Assembly: GCA_943328715.2 (NCBI GenBank)
Contig: CALQBB020000057.1
Span: 1-6,165, forward strand
Reading direction: 5' to 3'
DNA: 6,165 bases
Source of the DNA: Polynucleobacter meluiroseus
Lineage (GTDB): Bacteria; Bacteroidota; Bacteroidia; Flavobacteriales_D; Crocinitomicaceae
Position numbers and translations under genes: made by a program. Shown here one piece after another: positions 1 to 6,165 of this stretch. The notes below the pieces were generated by a model. That model was not told the DNA's origin, did not search any database, and saw only the letters and a program-made list of their open reading frames with translations. Numbering within the stretch: the stretch's first letter is position 1; each line of letters starts with the position of its first letter.

Positions 1-265
1 AGCACTTGGCGCCATTTTCACGGAGATGAACGAAAAAGAGAAAAAGGAGTTAAATATCGCTTACGGTGTGAAAATAAAATCCATCGGTGCAGGTAAATTA
101 AAAGCCATCGGATTGATGGAGGGAGATGTTATCTTAAAAGTGAACAATGAGCCCATCGAAACCATCGAGGAATTAAGCGGAAAATTAAGTGGCGTGAATA
201 GAGGTGTCCTTCTTGAAATCATGACGGAGAGCGGGAAACGCGAATACAAAGGCTTAGGATTGTAA
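1..265 (+). CDS. htrA: HtrA/Do-family serine protease, C-terminal PDZ domain only (5' end outside window)
   Basis: Only the last 88 codons or so are present. The frame is open to the left edge (codons from base 2, starting ALGAIFTEMNEKEKKELNI) and stops with TAA at 263-265. The visible part reads as a PDZ domain: a carboxylate-binding-loop-like LGAIF segment, the strand YGVKIKSIGAGKLKAIGL, then the PDZ hallmark MEGDVILKVNNEPIETIEEL and a closing strand before GLGL. This matches the last PDZ domain of Do/DegP/HtrA proteases of Bacteroidota, periplasmic enzymes that bind and degrade misfolded envelope proteins. The trypsin-like domain with its catalytic His-Asp-Ser should lie left of the window and was not seen. 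The ATG at base 26 is internal, because the domain continues upstream of it. Its position just before rpoD agrees with an htrA-rpoD neighbourhood I recall from other Bacteroidota. Another PDZ-ended protein, such as a carboxy-terminal processing protease, is less likely. Confidence 0.8.
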   Translation, partial: ALGAIFTEMNEKEKKELNIAYGVKIKSIGAGKLKAIGLMEGDVILKVNNEPIETIEELSGKLSGVNRGVLLEIMTESGKREYKGLGL

Positions 266-316
266 ACCGAAAACGGCAGAAAAAACAGGGTTGAGAACTC
301 GTTGATAAAAGTTAAT

Positions 317-353
317 AAATTGTGGAAACTAAATTTTTTCAATCCCAATTTTT
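317..353 (+). terminator. weak candidate terminator after htrA
   Basis: AAATTG (317-322) pairs with CAATTT (346-351), and GGA (324-326) pairs with TCC (343-345). The result is a nine-pair stem with one bulged T at 323 and a 16-nt A/T-rich loop, ending in a run of five T (349-353). It is AT-rich and loosely built, far weaker than the two terminators downstream, so some read-through into rpoD is plausible. Confidence 0.25.
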
Positions 354-357
354 GACG

Positions 358-365
358 TTACTTTG
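358..365 (+). promoter_or_regulatory. candidate -7 box for rpoD
   Basis: TTACTTTG matches the Bacteroidota -7 consensus TAnnTTTG at five of the six fixed positions (T instead of A at position two). It would start transcription near 370 and give a leader of about 55 nt. I see no TTG at the expected -33 position. An alternative, AATTTTTG at 347-354, is equally imperfect. This is an inference from the motif alone. Confidence 0.35.
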
Positions 366-423
366 CTTCCAACTACGATAGAATAGATAGAGAATTAACA
401 AATAAATAGAGATATCCAGCAGC

Positions 424-1290
424 ATGAGACAGCTCAAAATCACCAAATCGATAACAAACAGAGAGAGTCAGTCTTTAGATAAATATCTACAGGATATTGG
501 TCGTGAAGAACTGATCACAGCAGAGGAAGAAGTAGAATTAGCCAGAAAGATAAAAGCCGGTGATCAAAAAGCTTTGGAAAAATTGACACGAGCGAATTTA
601 CGTTTTGTCGTTTCCGTAGCAAAGCAATACCAAAATCAAGGTTTAACCCTACCTGACTTAATCAACGAAGGAAACCTTGGATTAATCAAAGCAGCACAGA
701 AATTTGATGAAACTCGTGGATTCAAATTTATCTCATACGCCGTTTGGTGGATTCGTCAATCAATCTTGCAAGCATTAGCTGAACAAGCACGTATTGTACG
801 TTTACCATTGAACCAAGTTGGATCTTTGAACAAAATCAACAAGGCATTTTCTCGACTTGAGCAAGAATTCGAACGTCCACCTTCCGCTGAAGAATTAGCA
901 GAAGCATTAGAAGTTCCTGAAGACAAAATCAAGGAAAGTTTAAATGTATCTGGTCGCCACGTATCTATGGATGCTCCACTTTCGTCAAACGAAGATGGTG
1001 GAACATTGATGGATGTGATGTCCAACGCAGATGCACCTCGTACGGATCAAGCCCTTATGGCTGAGTCCCTGCAGAAAGAAATTGAGCGTTCGTTAAGTAC
1101 ACTAACAGATAAAGAACGTGAGATCATTCGTTTGTTCTTCGGAATCGGAATGAATCACGGTTTGACGTTAGAAGAAATCGGCGCGAAATTCAACTTGACA
1201 CGTGAGCGTGTTCGTCAAATTAAAGAAAAAGCGATTCGACGACTGCGTCACACGTCGCGAAACAAATTACTGAAGTCCTACTTAGGATAA
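424..1290 (+). CDS. rpoD: RNA polymerase primary sigma factor RpoD/SigA, short Bacteroidota form
   Basis: This is the housekeeping sigma subunit that directs RNA polymerase to promoters. Sigma regions appear in order: region 1.2 (about residues 16-49, [20 protein letters not shown]); region 2 (about 55-124), with the core-binding [12 protein letters not shown] and [13 protein letters not shown] segments and the -10-recognising [15 protein letters not shown]; region 3 (about 129-206, with [12 protein letters not shown]); and region 4 (about 223-285), whose helix-turn-helix [20 protein letters not shown] reads the -35-type element. At 288 residues it lacks region 1.1 and the long non-conserved insert of the E. 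coli protein, as expected for the Bacteroidota primary sigma, which recognises -33 TTG / -7 TAnnTTTG promoters. The ATG at 424 gives the family's usual N-terminus and has no Shine-Dalgarno before it. It stands alone between a weak upstream terminator and a strong downstream one. The invariant region 2.4 tryptophans and the length rule out an alternative or ECF sigma. Confidence 0.97.
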   Translation: MRQLKITKSITNRESQSLDKYLQDIGREELITAEEEVELARKIKAGDQKALEKLTRANLRFVVSVAKQYQNQGLTLPDLINEGNLGLIKAAQKFDETRGFKFISYAVWWIRQSILQALAEQARIVRLPLNQVGSLNKINKAFSRLEQEFERPPSAEELAEALEVPEDKIKESLNVSGRHVSMDAPLSSNEDGGTLMDVMSNADAPRTDQALMAESLQKEIERSLSTLTDKEREIIRLFFGIGMNHGLTLEEIGAKFNLTRERVRQIKEKAIRRLRHTSRNKLLKSYLG

Positions 1291-1297
1291 TCATTGT

Positions 1298-1331
1298 AAG
1301 GCTGTCTGCGTAAGTGGACAGCCTTTTTTTC
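1298..1331 (+). terminator. rho-independent terminator of rpoD
   Basis: AAGGCTGTC (1298-1306) is a perfect inverted repeat of GACAGCCTT (1317-1325). The 10-nt loop can shrink further by U·G pairs. Seven T follow the GCC (1324-1330). It begins 8 bp after the rpoD stop codon and separates rpoD from gap. Confidence 0.92.
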
Positions 1332-1381
1332 TTCCCTATTTTTTAGAATCAACAATCAATCAACACATAAAACAAAAAAGA

Positions 1382-2827
1382 ATGGAATCGAAAGATGGCT
1401 ATGAAAAGGAGCTTCACTCGCACATTGAGCAGGAGCGCGCAGCGGTAACGTTGCAAAGTAAAGTCGGCGAGTTATTGTACGACAAAGGAATTGAATTGGT
1501 GTTATTCCGTAATCACTTGACGGATGTAACCATCTCTGAAATTCTGAATTTACACGAGTACGCAAAGAAAGTTGTGAATAAACCTATTGATGTGTTTACT
1601 ACTTCTGAATTAGCCGTTGCTTTAATGACCTTGGATGTGAAAGCATCTAAATTGGACATTGGAAAATTGGCAAGCGAATGGTTGGCGGAACACACAAACT
1701 ATGCTTCCAAAGCGGAATTCTTAACAGATAAACTCGGTAAACTTCCAGCGCAGCAAGCAATCGAGCCGCGTGATGTTGTTTTGTACGGATTTGGACGTAT
1801 TGGACGATTGGCAGCAAGAGAGTTAATCAAACAAGCTGGAAAAGGACAACAATTGCGTTTAAGAGCGATTGTTACGCGTGGGTCTAGCGATGCAGATATC
1901 ATCAAACGTGCTTCGTTGTTGCGCAATGACTCCGTTCACGGTGCATTCAAAGGAACAGTGATCGAGGATTTAGCAAACAAAAGCTTGGTGATTAATGGAC
2001 AAATCGTTCACATGATCGATGCGTCAAATCCAGAGGACATTGATTACACACAGTTTGGCATCAACAACGCGTTGATCATCGACAATACAGGTGTTTTCAC
2101 GAACCGTGAGCAATTGTCTCGTCACTTACAAGCGAAAGGTGTTTCCAAAGTATTATTGACAGCACCTGGAAAAGAAGTTCCAAACATCGTTTATGGAATC
2201 AACCAAGGAACCTTGGACATTGAAAATGAAAACATTTTCTCTGCAGCTTCATGTACAACGAATGCCATCTCCCCTATTTTAAAAGTAGTAAACGACAAAT
2301 TTGGCGTTGTAAAAGGACACATCGAAACGGTTCATGCGTATACGAATGACCAAAACTTGTTGGACAACATGCACAAAAAAGTGCGTCGTGGACGTTCAGC
2401 AGCAATTAACATGGTCATCACGTCAACAGGAGCAGGAAGTGCGGTAACGAAAGTAATTCCGGACTTAAAAGACAAATTAACGGCAAACGCAGTGCGTGTC
2501 CCAACTCCAAATGGATCCTTAGCGATCTTGAGCCTAGAATTAGGAAAAGGAACAAGCGTGGAAGATGTCAATGCAGCGATTAAAGATGCAGCCTTGAATG
2601 GAGAATTGGTGAATCAAATTCACTATTCCTTCGATCCAGAATTGGTATCTAGTGATATTATTGGCAACACCTGTTGTTCCGTATTCGATTCCAATGCAAC
2701 GATTGCATCGGTGGATGGAAAAAACGTGGTCTTGTACGCATGGTACGACAACGAATTCGGTTATACGAAACAAGTGATTCGACTAGCGAAATACATTTCG
2801 AAAGTTCGAAGAGCGATGTACTATTAA
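1382..2827 (+). CDS. gap: glyceraldehyde-3-phosphate dehydrogenase, long form with N-terminal extension
   Basis: It oxidises and phosphorylates glyceraldehyde 3-phosphate to 1,3-bisphosphoglycerate, or the reverse, in cytosolic glycolysis/gluconeogenesis. The NAD(P)-binding motif GFGRIGRLA is at residues 136-144. The active-site SAASCTTNAISP carries catalytic Cys291, and His318 in ETVHAYTNDQ lies the canonical 27 residues later. The catalytic domain also shows RRGRSAAINMVITSTGA, VRVPTPNGSL and the C-terminal WYDNEFGY. At 481 residues it exceeds the usual 330-340 because about 130 mostly helical residues precede the Rossmann fold. Long forms like this are known in Bacteroidota and some gammaproteobacteria. 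The Asp that normally ends the second Rossmann strand and selects NAD is absent (RAIVTRGSS; Thr165 by hand alignment), which suggests NADP use and possibly a gluconeogenic role. The ATG at 1382 follows an A-rich leader and is the only reasonable start. Erythrose-4-phosphate dehydrogenase is less likely. Confidence 0.93.
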   Translation: MESKDGYEKELHSHIEQERAAVTLQSKVGELLYDKGIELVLFRNHLTDVTISEILNLHEYAKKVVNKPIDVFTTSELAVALMTLDVKASKLDIGKLASEWLAEHTNYASKAEFLTDKLGKLPAQQAIEPRDVVLYGFGRIGRLAARELIKQAGKGQQLRLRAIVTRGSSDADIIKRASLLRNDSVHGAFKGTVIEDLANKSLVINGQIVHMIDASNPEDIDYTQFGINNALIIDNTGVFTNREQLSRHLQAKGVSKVLLTAPGKEVPNIVYGINQGTLDIENENIFSAASCTTNAISPILKVVNDKFGVVKGHIETVHAYTNDQNLLDNMHKKVRRGRSAAINMVITSTGAGSAVTKVIPDLKDKLTANAVRVPTPNGSLAILSLELGKGTSVEDVNAAIKDAALNGELVNQIHYSFDPELVSSDIIGNTCCSVFDSNATIASVDGKNVVLYAWYDNEFGYTKQVIRLAKYISKVRRAMYY

Positions 2828-2830
2828 TTG

Positions 2831-2860
2831 AAAGCCTCCTCCGGGAGGCTTTTTTTTTGA
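2831..2860 (+). terminator. rho-independent terminator of gap
   Basis: AAAGCCTCC (2831-2839) pairs perfectly with GGAGGCTTT (2844-2852) around the four-base loop TCCG. With its C-G closing pair this is an extra-stable cUNCGg-type tetraloop. A T tract runs from 2850 to 2858, and a second run of eight T follows at 2862-2869. The hairpin starts four bases after the gap stop codon. Confidence 0.95.
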
Positions 2861-2910
2861 CTTTTTTTTAAACTTTAGAAGGAAGAAGGATGGAATCAAG
2901 TCAAAACAAT

Positions 2911-2918
2911 TATTTTTG
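2911..2918 (+). promoter_or_regulatory. -7 promoter box of cmk, suggesting a leaderless mRNA
   Basis: TATTTTTG is a perfect match to the Bacteroidota -7 consensus TAnnTTTG and ends only four bases before the cmk ATG. Transcription would begin at or within a few bases of the start codon. No clear TTG stands at -33; TGG at 2891-2893 is the nearest approximation. The gap terminator just upstream makes a dedicated cmk promoter necessary. Confidence 0.55.
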
Positions 2919-2922
2919 AGAC

Positions 2923-3612
2923 ATGAATCAAAAAAGAATCACCATCGCCATTGACGGGTTTTCAGCTTGCGGAAAGAGCACCCTTGCGAAAGACCTTGCC
3001 AAACGATTGGGCTATGTGTTCATTGATTCTGGCGCCATGTACCGCGCAGCTGCACTTTACTGTTTGAGACAGCACTTGATTCAAGACGGTGAATTAGACA
3101 AGACAGGAATCAATGCACAATTGTCGCAAATGGACATTCACTTTGAAGCAGTTGCTGCTGAATCCCACATTTTTTTAAACGGACAAGATGTCTCACAAGA
3201 AATCCGTGAGCCTAAAGTCGCTGATATTGTTTCCATTGTAGCAGCCTACAAACCGATCCGCGAAAAATTAGTAGAAGCCCAGCAAAAAATGGGCGTGCTA
3301 GGTGGAATCGTTATGGATGGTAGCGATATTGGTTCTGTGGTGTTCCCACATGCTGAACTGAAGTTATTTGTCACTGCGGATCAAGAAATTCGCGTTCAGC
3401 GCAGATTGGCAGAAATGCAGTCCAAAGGAATCGAGATGTCAGTGGAAGAAGTGCGTCAGAACTTAGCTGAACGAGATCACCTTGATTCAACTCGTGCAGA
3501 GAGTCCATTAATACAAGTTGACGATGCACTTGTGCTAGACAACTCTCAGCTCACAAAAGAAGAACAGTTAGACTGGGTATTGGCTAAAGTGAATTTACTC
3601 GTAACCGATTAA
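2923..3612 (+). CDS. cmk: cytidylate kinase (CMP/dCMP kinase)
   Basis: It transfers phosphate from ATP to CMP or dCMP, giving CDP/dCDP for RNA, DNA and phospholipid synthesis; cytosolic. The P-loop GFSACGKST is at residues 12-20, followed by DSGAMYRA (35-42), where Ser36 and Arg41 match CMP-site residues. The CMK-type NMP-binding insert includes NGQDVSQEIR (86-95), Ser104 and Arg113. The lid and C-terminal region has QRRLAEM and ERDHLDSTRAESPL with Arg184 and Arg191, then ALVLDNS. The length of 229 is typical. The near-universal GRDxG motif reads GSDIGSVVFP here, with Ser134 in place of Arg. The ATG at 2923 is certain: an in-frame TGA lies at 2917-2919, and the next Met comes after the P-loop. 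It is monocistronic by context, with a terminator and its own -7 box upstream. Its last 18 bases overlap the convergent DUF2891 gene. Confidence 0.96.
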   Translation: MNQKRITIAIDGFSACGKSTLAKDLAKRLGYVFIDSGAMYRAAALYCLRQHLIQDGELDKTGINAQLSQMDIHFEAVAAESHIFLNGQDVSQEIREPKVADIVSIVAAYKPIREKLVEAQQKMGVLGGIVMDGSDIGSVVFPHAELKLFVTADQEIRVQRRLAEMQSKGIEMSVEEVRQNLAERDHLDSTRAESPLIQVDDALVLDNSQLTKEEQLDWVLAKVNLLVTD

Positions 3613-4749
3613 CGCGAAGACAGAAAAGGACGATAACCAGTGGTCGATGTCGTAATTTCCTTTCCCAATACTTTCTTGTGCATAGTCCCACATTTGATTC
3701 ATCGCTAACACCCATTCCGCTTTCGTCGCTTCATCCAATGTTCCTTCTGGAAACGTTTTTAACATTCCGTTTAGACACCAGATGCGGTTTAAGTGATAAC
3801 CATCCCAATGCGATTCGTATCCATCGTGTTTTCCAGTACGTTTGATTTGTAGCGCCACATTCACCTTCGTTGAAATGAATAAATTCGGACAGAATTTCTT
3901 GCACCATTTCACATATTTCTCTGGTGTCATTACCTTTCTCATCAAATCGGCCACTAACAAACTGGCTGACATAAAATCGTATTCGTATGGTTCTTTTTCA
4001 ATGCTTGTATTTTGAACTTTTCCATAATATTTCATGGCAGCGGAAGAAACCACTTTTTTCAATTTATCATCATTGAATTGAACAGCATAATCATAGGCAA
4101 AAGAAAGTGCCATCGCTGGACTATCGTGACTTCCGGACAATTCGACCTTATCTACTTGTTTCCAAACGACGGAATGTACAAAAGCGATGTAATCACTCAA
4201 AGGAGCTAGGTTATTCAACCAACGTTGGGCATCGCGATCTTTCCACGTACTTAATTCCTCCGCCATTTTCAAAACCCACGATTGTCCATAAGGGAATTCA
4301 AAAAGTCCGTTTTCATGCGTTCGAACATATTCCAACTCCTTTTTTATTTTTTCTGGATTAAAACTTTCATTCAAACGACTTCTCATTTCGGCAGCTTCCG
4401 CAATATTTGGGAACAGCTTCAAAATTTTAATCATGCACCAATGGTTGTGCACACTGCTATGCCAATCATAGCAACCACAGAAGGAAGGCCAAAGATCTTT
4501 TGGGCTGCCACTTGGAACTTTTTCACTAAATCCTTTATAGAAATAATGTGGATAGGTCTTGGAAACACAGCCTAGCGAAAGTTGGGCAAAATAAGAAGCA
4601 CCAGCTTCCGACATGGTATATCTACCGTCAGGCATGGTAACTACTAAACTATTACCCAAGCTCATGTTGATTGAACTTTGTTCTTGAACTTGGACTTGTG
4701 CGTTTGAGACAAAGGCAACAAAAAATAACAAATAAAATACGTTTTTCAT
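3595..4749 (-). CDS. secreted DUF2891-family protein
   Basis: The function is unknown; the family is recognised by motif. Residues 1-17 (MKNVFYLLFFVAFVSNA) form a signal peptide with an A-x-A-like SNA end, so the protein is probably periplasmic or exported. There is no lipobox Cys. Family-like motifs in order: FCGCYDWHSSVHNHW (90-104), ENGLFEFPYGQSWVLKMAEE (146-165), SGSHDSPAMALSFAYDYA (205-222), EYDFMSASLLVADLM (256-270), HWDGYHLNRIWCL (314-326) and DIDHWLSSFSVFAL (367-380). The repeated helix-plus-aromatic/His pattern resembles an alpha/alpha-toroid, as in glycan-active proteins, but that is inference. Seven cysteines follow the signal peptide (61, 91, 93, 105, 283, 287, 325), including CxC and CxxxC pairs that could form disulfides outside the cytoplasm. 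It is the second gene of an operon, 19 bp after the membrane-protein gene, with only a weak purine-rich stretch (AAAAGAAA) before the ATG. Its stop lies inside the end of cmk. Confidence 0.88.
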   Translation of the reverse strand: MKNVFYLLFFVAFVSNAQVQVQEQSSINMSLGNSLVVTMPDGRYTMSEAGASYFAQLSLGCVSKTYPHYFYKGFSEKVPSGSPKDLWPSFCGCYDWHSSVHNHWCMIKILKLFPNIAEAAEMRSRLNESFNPEKIKKELEYVRTHENGLFEFPYGQSWVLKMAEELSTWKDRDAQRWLNNLAPLSDYIAFVHSVVWKQVDKVELSGSHDSPAMALSFAYDYAVQFNDDKLKKVVSSAAMKYYGKVQNTSIEKEPYEYDFMSASLLVADLMRKVMTPEKYVKWCKKFCPNLFISTKVNVALQIKRTGKHDGYESHWDGYHLNRIWCLNGMLKTFPEGTLDEATKAEWVLAMNQMWDYAQESIGKGNYDIDHWLSSFSVFALIGYE

Positions 4750-4768
4750 GATCGTTTCTTTTAACTAA

Positions 4769-6106
4769 TTATTTAGCAGAGGGCGCTTTAAATCCATTTT
4801 TCATAATGGCCATGGATTCTTTTCCAATTCCAACAATGGAAATGATGTTCAGAGGGAATTCTAAGAGTACGTGAGAGAAGCTCAAGAAGAACAACAAACT
4901 CAACCCCAAAGAATAATCGTACGCATAGAATACACTCGCAACGACCCAAAGTAAAATTACAGCGGCAAAACGCAATTTCGGAACTTGGTGCCAACGGATG
5001 ATTTCCGTTTTACTGAACCAGTTTAAGTAATGGTATAAGTATGCGAAGGCGATGAAACGCATCAACATGATTCCAATCGTTGAATTGTAGACAATGGATG
5101 CATATTTCTCCAAAGAGAATCCCGTAAACAATTTCGCAGGAATCGGCTTCATTTGGTATTCATCCAACATTCCTTCCTTCGAGAATAAAAGTAGAATGTT
5201 GTCCACTTGGAAATTTGGATTCAAAGGCTGTTTATTGATTAAATATGCCTTATTTGGAATTTTAGAAAGGCTGTCAACCAATCCATTTAGGTTGTCTTTT
5301 GTAATGAAGTTGTATTGTGCATTCGCTTCTTTAAAATCCTTTTTCTTCACGAAAGAAACGAAGTCCGCATTCGTGTAAACTGGATCGTTAATGAGGTTGA
5401 AATGATCCATGATGCTGATGTTCGTCGCATAGAATCCATCTCCTTTCGCGTAATGTGCATTTTTACCAAACTCAGAAATAGGTGCTTTTGGATCGACTGG
5501 AAGTGCAAAAACCAATAACAAAGGCACGGTCACGAATCCAACCATTTGCCACATTCCCGAAACGCTTCTTGTTTTCAGTGAACCGAACAACATGAACAGT
5601 CCAGTGAACAGGTACACGTGAATCAACGTTGGCACCAAGGAAGTCAAGGCGAAAACCGTTGTGCTCTCTGCATTGGATGTGGCATTATCTGGACTCAACC
5701 AACCAGAAACGAATACATACAAGAATAGAATGGCAACAATTTTCACGATCAAGTTTTTCACCAAGGCGAAAAGAACTGCGCTAAACAAGGCGAAAACCAA
5801 GAGTTTATCGAAGAGATTCATTTTCACGAAGTAGTCATACACTTCAACGCTGACACCAAAGTCCTTCGCAAATGCCGCATAGGAAAGAAGTATTCCAACC
5901 AACAGCAAAACAATGAAATCGTATTTACCTTTCGCATAATAGTTACGGTCGTGCAACCAACTGATTTCCGTCAAGTAATGTAGAGGTCCTAGGTATGCAT
6001 ATGCCAATAAGAATGTTTCAAATGGATAAAAGTATGCAAGTACCGCTGTAATAAGCATTAATCCAATGTTGGCGTAGTTGATTTTGTCTTCTCTTAATGC
6101 ATTCAT
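4769..6106 (-). CDS. polytopic membrane protein of unknown function with periplasmic loop
   Basis: I cannot assign a family. By eye there are about ten membrane segments: residues about 14-28, 29-45, 62-80, 101-117, 119-136, 151-175, 185-203, 337-357, 380-396 and 399-425. Positive charges (R54/K59/K61, K117/K122, K178/R180, K366/R371/K377, and K429-K445) place both ends and alternate loops in the cytoplasm. Residues 204-336 would then be one large soluble loop outside. Polar residues near the cytoplasmic side stand out: H43xxxE47 with H52 (GPLHYLTEISWLHDR), H359 and H373 (YHYLNWFSKTEIIRWHQ), H412xxxE416 (FSHVLLEFPLN), plus H163 within a helix. They could bind metal, heme or quinone, but this is inference. 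It has no signal peptide other than the first helix. It is the first gene of a two-gene operon with the DUF2891 gene, preceded by a good -7 box. A brp/blh-type carotenoid oxygenase was considered and not supported. Confidence 0.85.
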   Translation of the reverse strand: MNALREDKINYANIGLMLITAVLAYFYPFETFLLAYAYLGPLHYLTEISWLHDRNYYAKGKYDFIVLLLVGILLSYAAFAKDFGVSVEVYDYFVKMNLFDKLLVFALFSAVLFALVKNLIVKIVAILFLYVFVSGWLSPDNATSNAESTTVFALTSLVPTLIHVYLFTGLFMLFGSLKTRSVSGMWQMVGFVTVPLLLVFALPVDPKAPISEFGKNAHYAKGDGFYATNISIMDHFNLINDPVYTNADFVSFVKKKDFKEANAQYNFITKDNLNGLVDSLSKIPNKAYLINKQPLNPNFQVDNILLLFSKEGMLDEYQMKPIPAKLFTGFSLEKYASIVYNSTIGIMLMRFIAFAYLYHYLNWFSKTEIIRWHQVPKLRFAAVILLWVVASVFYAYDYSLGLSLLFFLSFSHVLLEFPLNIISIVGIGKESMAIMKNGFKAPSAK

Positions 6107-6125
6107 GTTGGTCGATTTTATCTAA

Positions 6126-6133
6126 CAAATTTA
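6126..6133 (-). promoter_or_regulatory. -7 promoter box for the membrane protein / DUF2891 operon
   Basis: Read on the minus strand this is TAAATTTG, a perfect TAnnTTTG. It ends 19 bases before the ATG at 6106, which predicts a short leader of roughly 15 nt. The -33 region is a T-rich tract without an evident TTG. Confidence 0.5.
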
Positions 6134-6148
6134 ACGAAAATAATAGCT

Positions 6149-6165
6149 AAAAAAAAGGTGTGAAC
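6149..6165 (-). terminator. possible right half of a terminator from a gene beyond the window
   Basis: On the minus strand the end of the window reads GTTCACACC followed by eight T. That looks like the descending arm and U tract of a rho-independent terminator whose ascending arm (GGTGTGAAC) would lie just outside the window. It would end an upstream minus-strand gene just before the membrane-protein promoter. Confidence 0.3.

Noticed and set aside
26..265. A 79-residue stand-alone gene starting at the ATG at 26
   Set aside because: The frame stays open to the left edge and the upstream residues (ALGAIFTE) belong to the same PDZ domain, so this is the tail of a larger protease gene.
61..348. 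A 95-codon minus-strand ORF antisense to the PDZ domain
   Set aside because: It mirrors the coding frame of the protease, has no recognisable domain and no promoter box; it is a shadow.
1337..1344. TATTTTTT as a -7 promoter box for gap
   Set aside because: It lacks the final G, has no -33 TTG, and sits beside the T tract of the rpoD terminator, where such matches arise by chance. gap should have a promoter between 1331 and 1381, but I could not place it.
1382..2827. The dehydrogenase as erythrose-4-phosphate dehydrogenase (Epd)
   Set aside because: The VHAYTNDQ and RRGRSAAINMVITSTGA segments are closer to GAPDH than to Epd; assignment by eye only, so a profile search would be decisive.
2674..2871. 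A 65-codon plus-strand ORF over the end of gap and its terminator
   Set aside because: It lies out of frame inside gap, runs through the terminator hairpin and has low-complexity poly-T-derived residues; it is a shadow.
5094..5378. A 94-codon plus-strand ORF antisense to the membrane-protein loop
   Set aside because: It overlaps a confident minus-strand gene, with no domain or promoter of its own; it is a shadow.
4769..6106. Membrane protein as a Brp/Blh-type beta-carotene dioxygenase
   Set aside because: It has intramembrane histidines, but I could not line them up with the known Brp/Blh His pattern, and the large outer loop does not fit.

Overview
The window comes from a bacterium of the phylum Bacteroidota, most likely the Flavobacteriia. 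The 288-residue primary sigma factor lacks region 1.1 and has the N-terminus typical of that phylum ([21 protein letters not shown]). Start codons are preceded by A-rich leaders without a GGAGG Shine-Dalgarno, and several genes have the Bacteroidota -7 promoter box TAnnTTTG. The genus cannot be fixed by reading alone; a Fluviicola/Crocinitomix-like organism is a guess.

Layout, plus strand: the C-terminal PDZ domain of a periplasmic HtrA/Do-family protease (cut by the left edge, stop at 265); rpoD (424-1290) with a strong terminator; a long-form glyceraldehyde-3-phosphate dehydrogenase (1382-2827) with a second strong terminator; and cmk, cytidylate kinase (2923-3612), with a perfect -7 box so close to the ATG that the mRNA is probably leaderless. 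Minus strand, convergent with cmk: a two-gene operon read from right to left. It starts with a 445-residue polytopic membrane protein (6106-4769) and, after 19 bp, a 384-residue secreted DUF2891 protein (4749-3595). The end of the DUF2891 gene overlaps the end of cmk by 18 bp.

The plus-strand genes are housekeeping: envelope protein quality control, basal transcription, central carbon metabolism and pyrimidine nucleotide supply. Terminators separate rpoD, gap and cmk, so they are probably separate transcription units. The least explained part is the minus-strand pair. A ten-helix membrane protein, with a roughly 130-residue loop predicted outside the cytoplasm and several His/Glu residues near the cytoplasmic face, is coupled to a secreted protein of unknown function. 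No mobile element, CRISPR array, tRNA or rRNA was seen, and no stretch over 300 bp lacks a gene.
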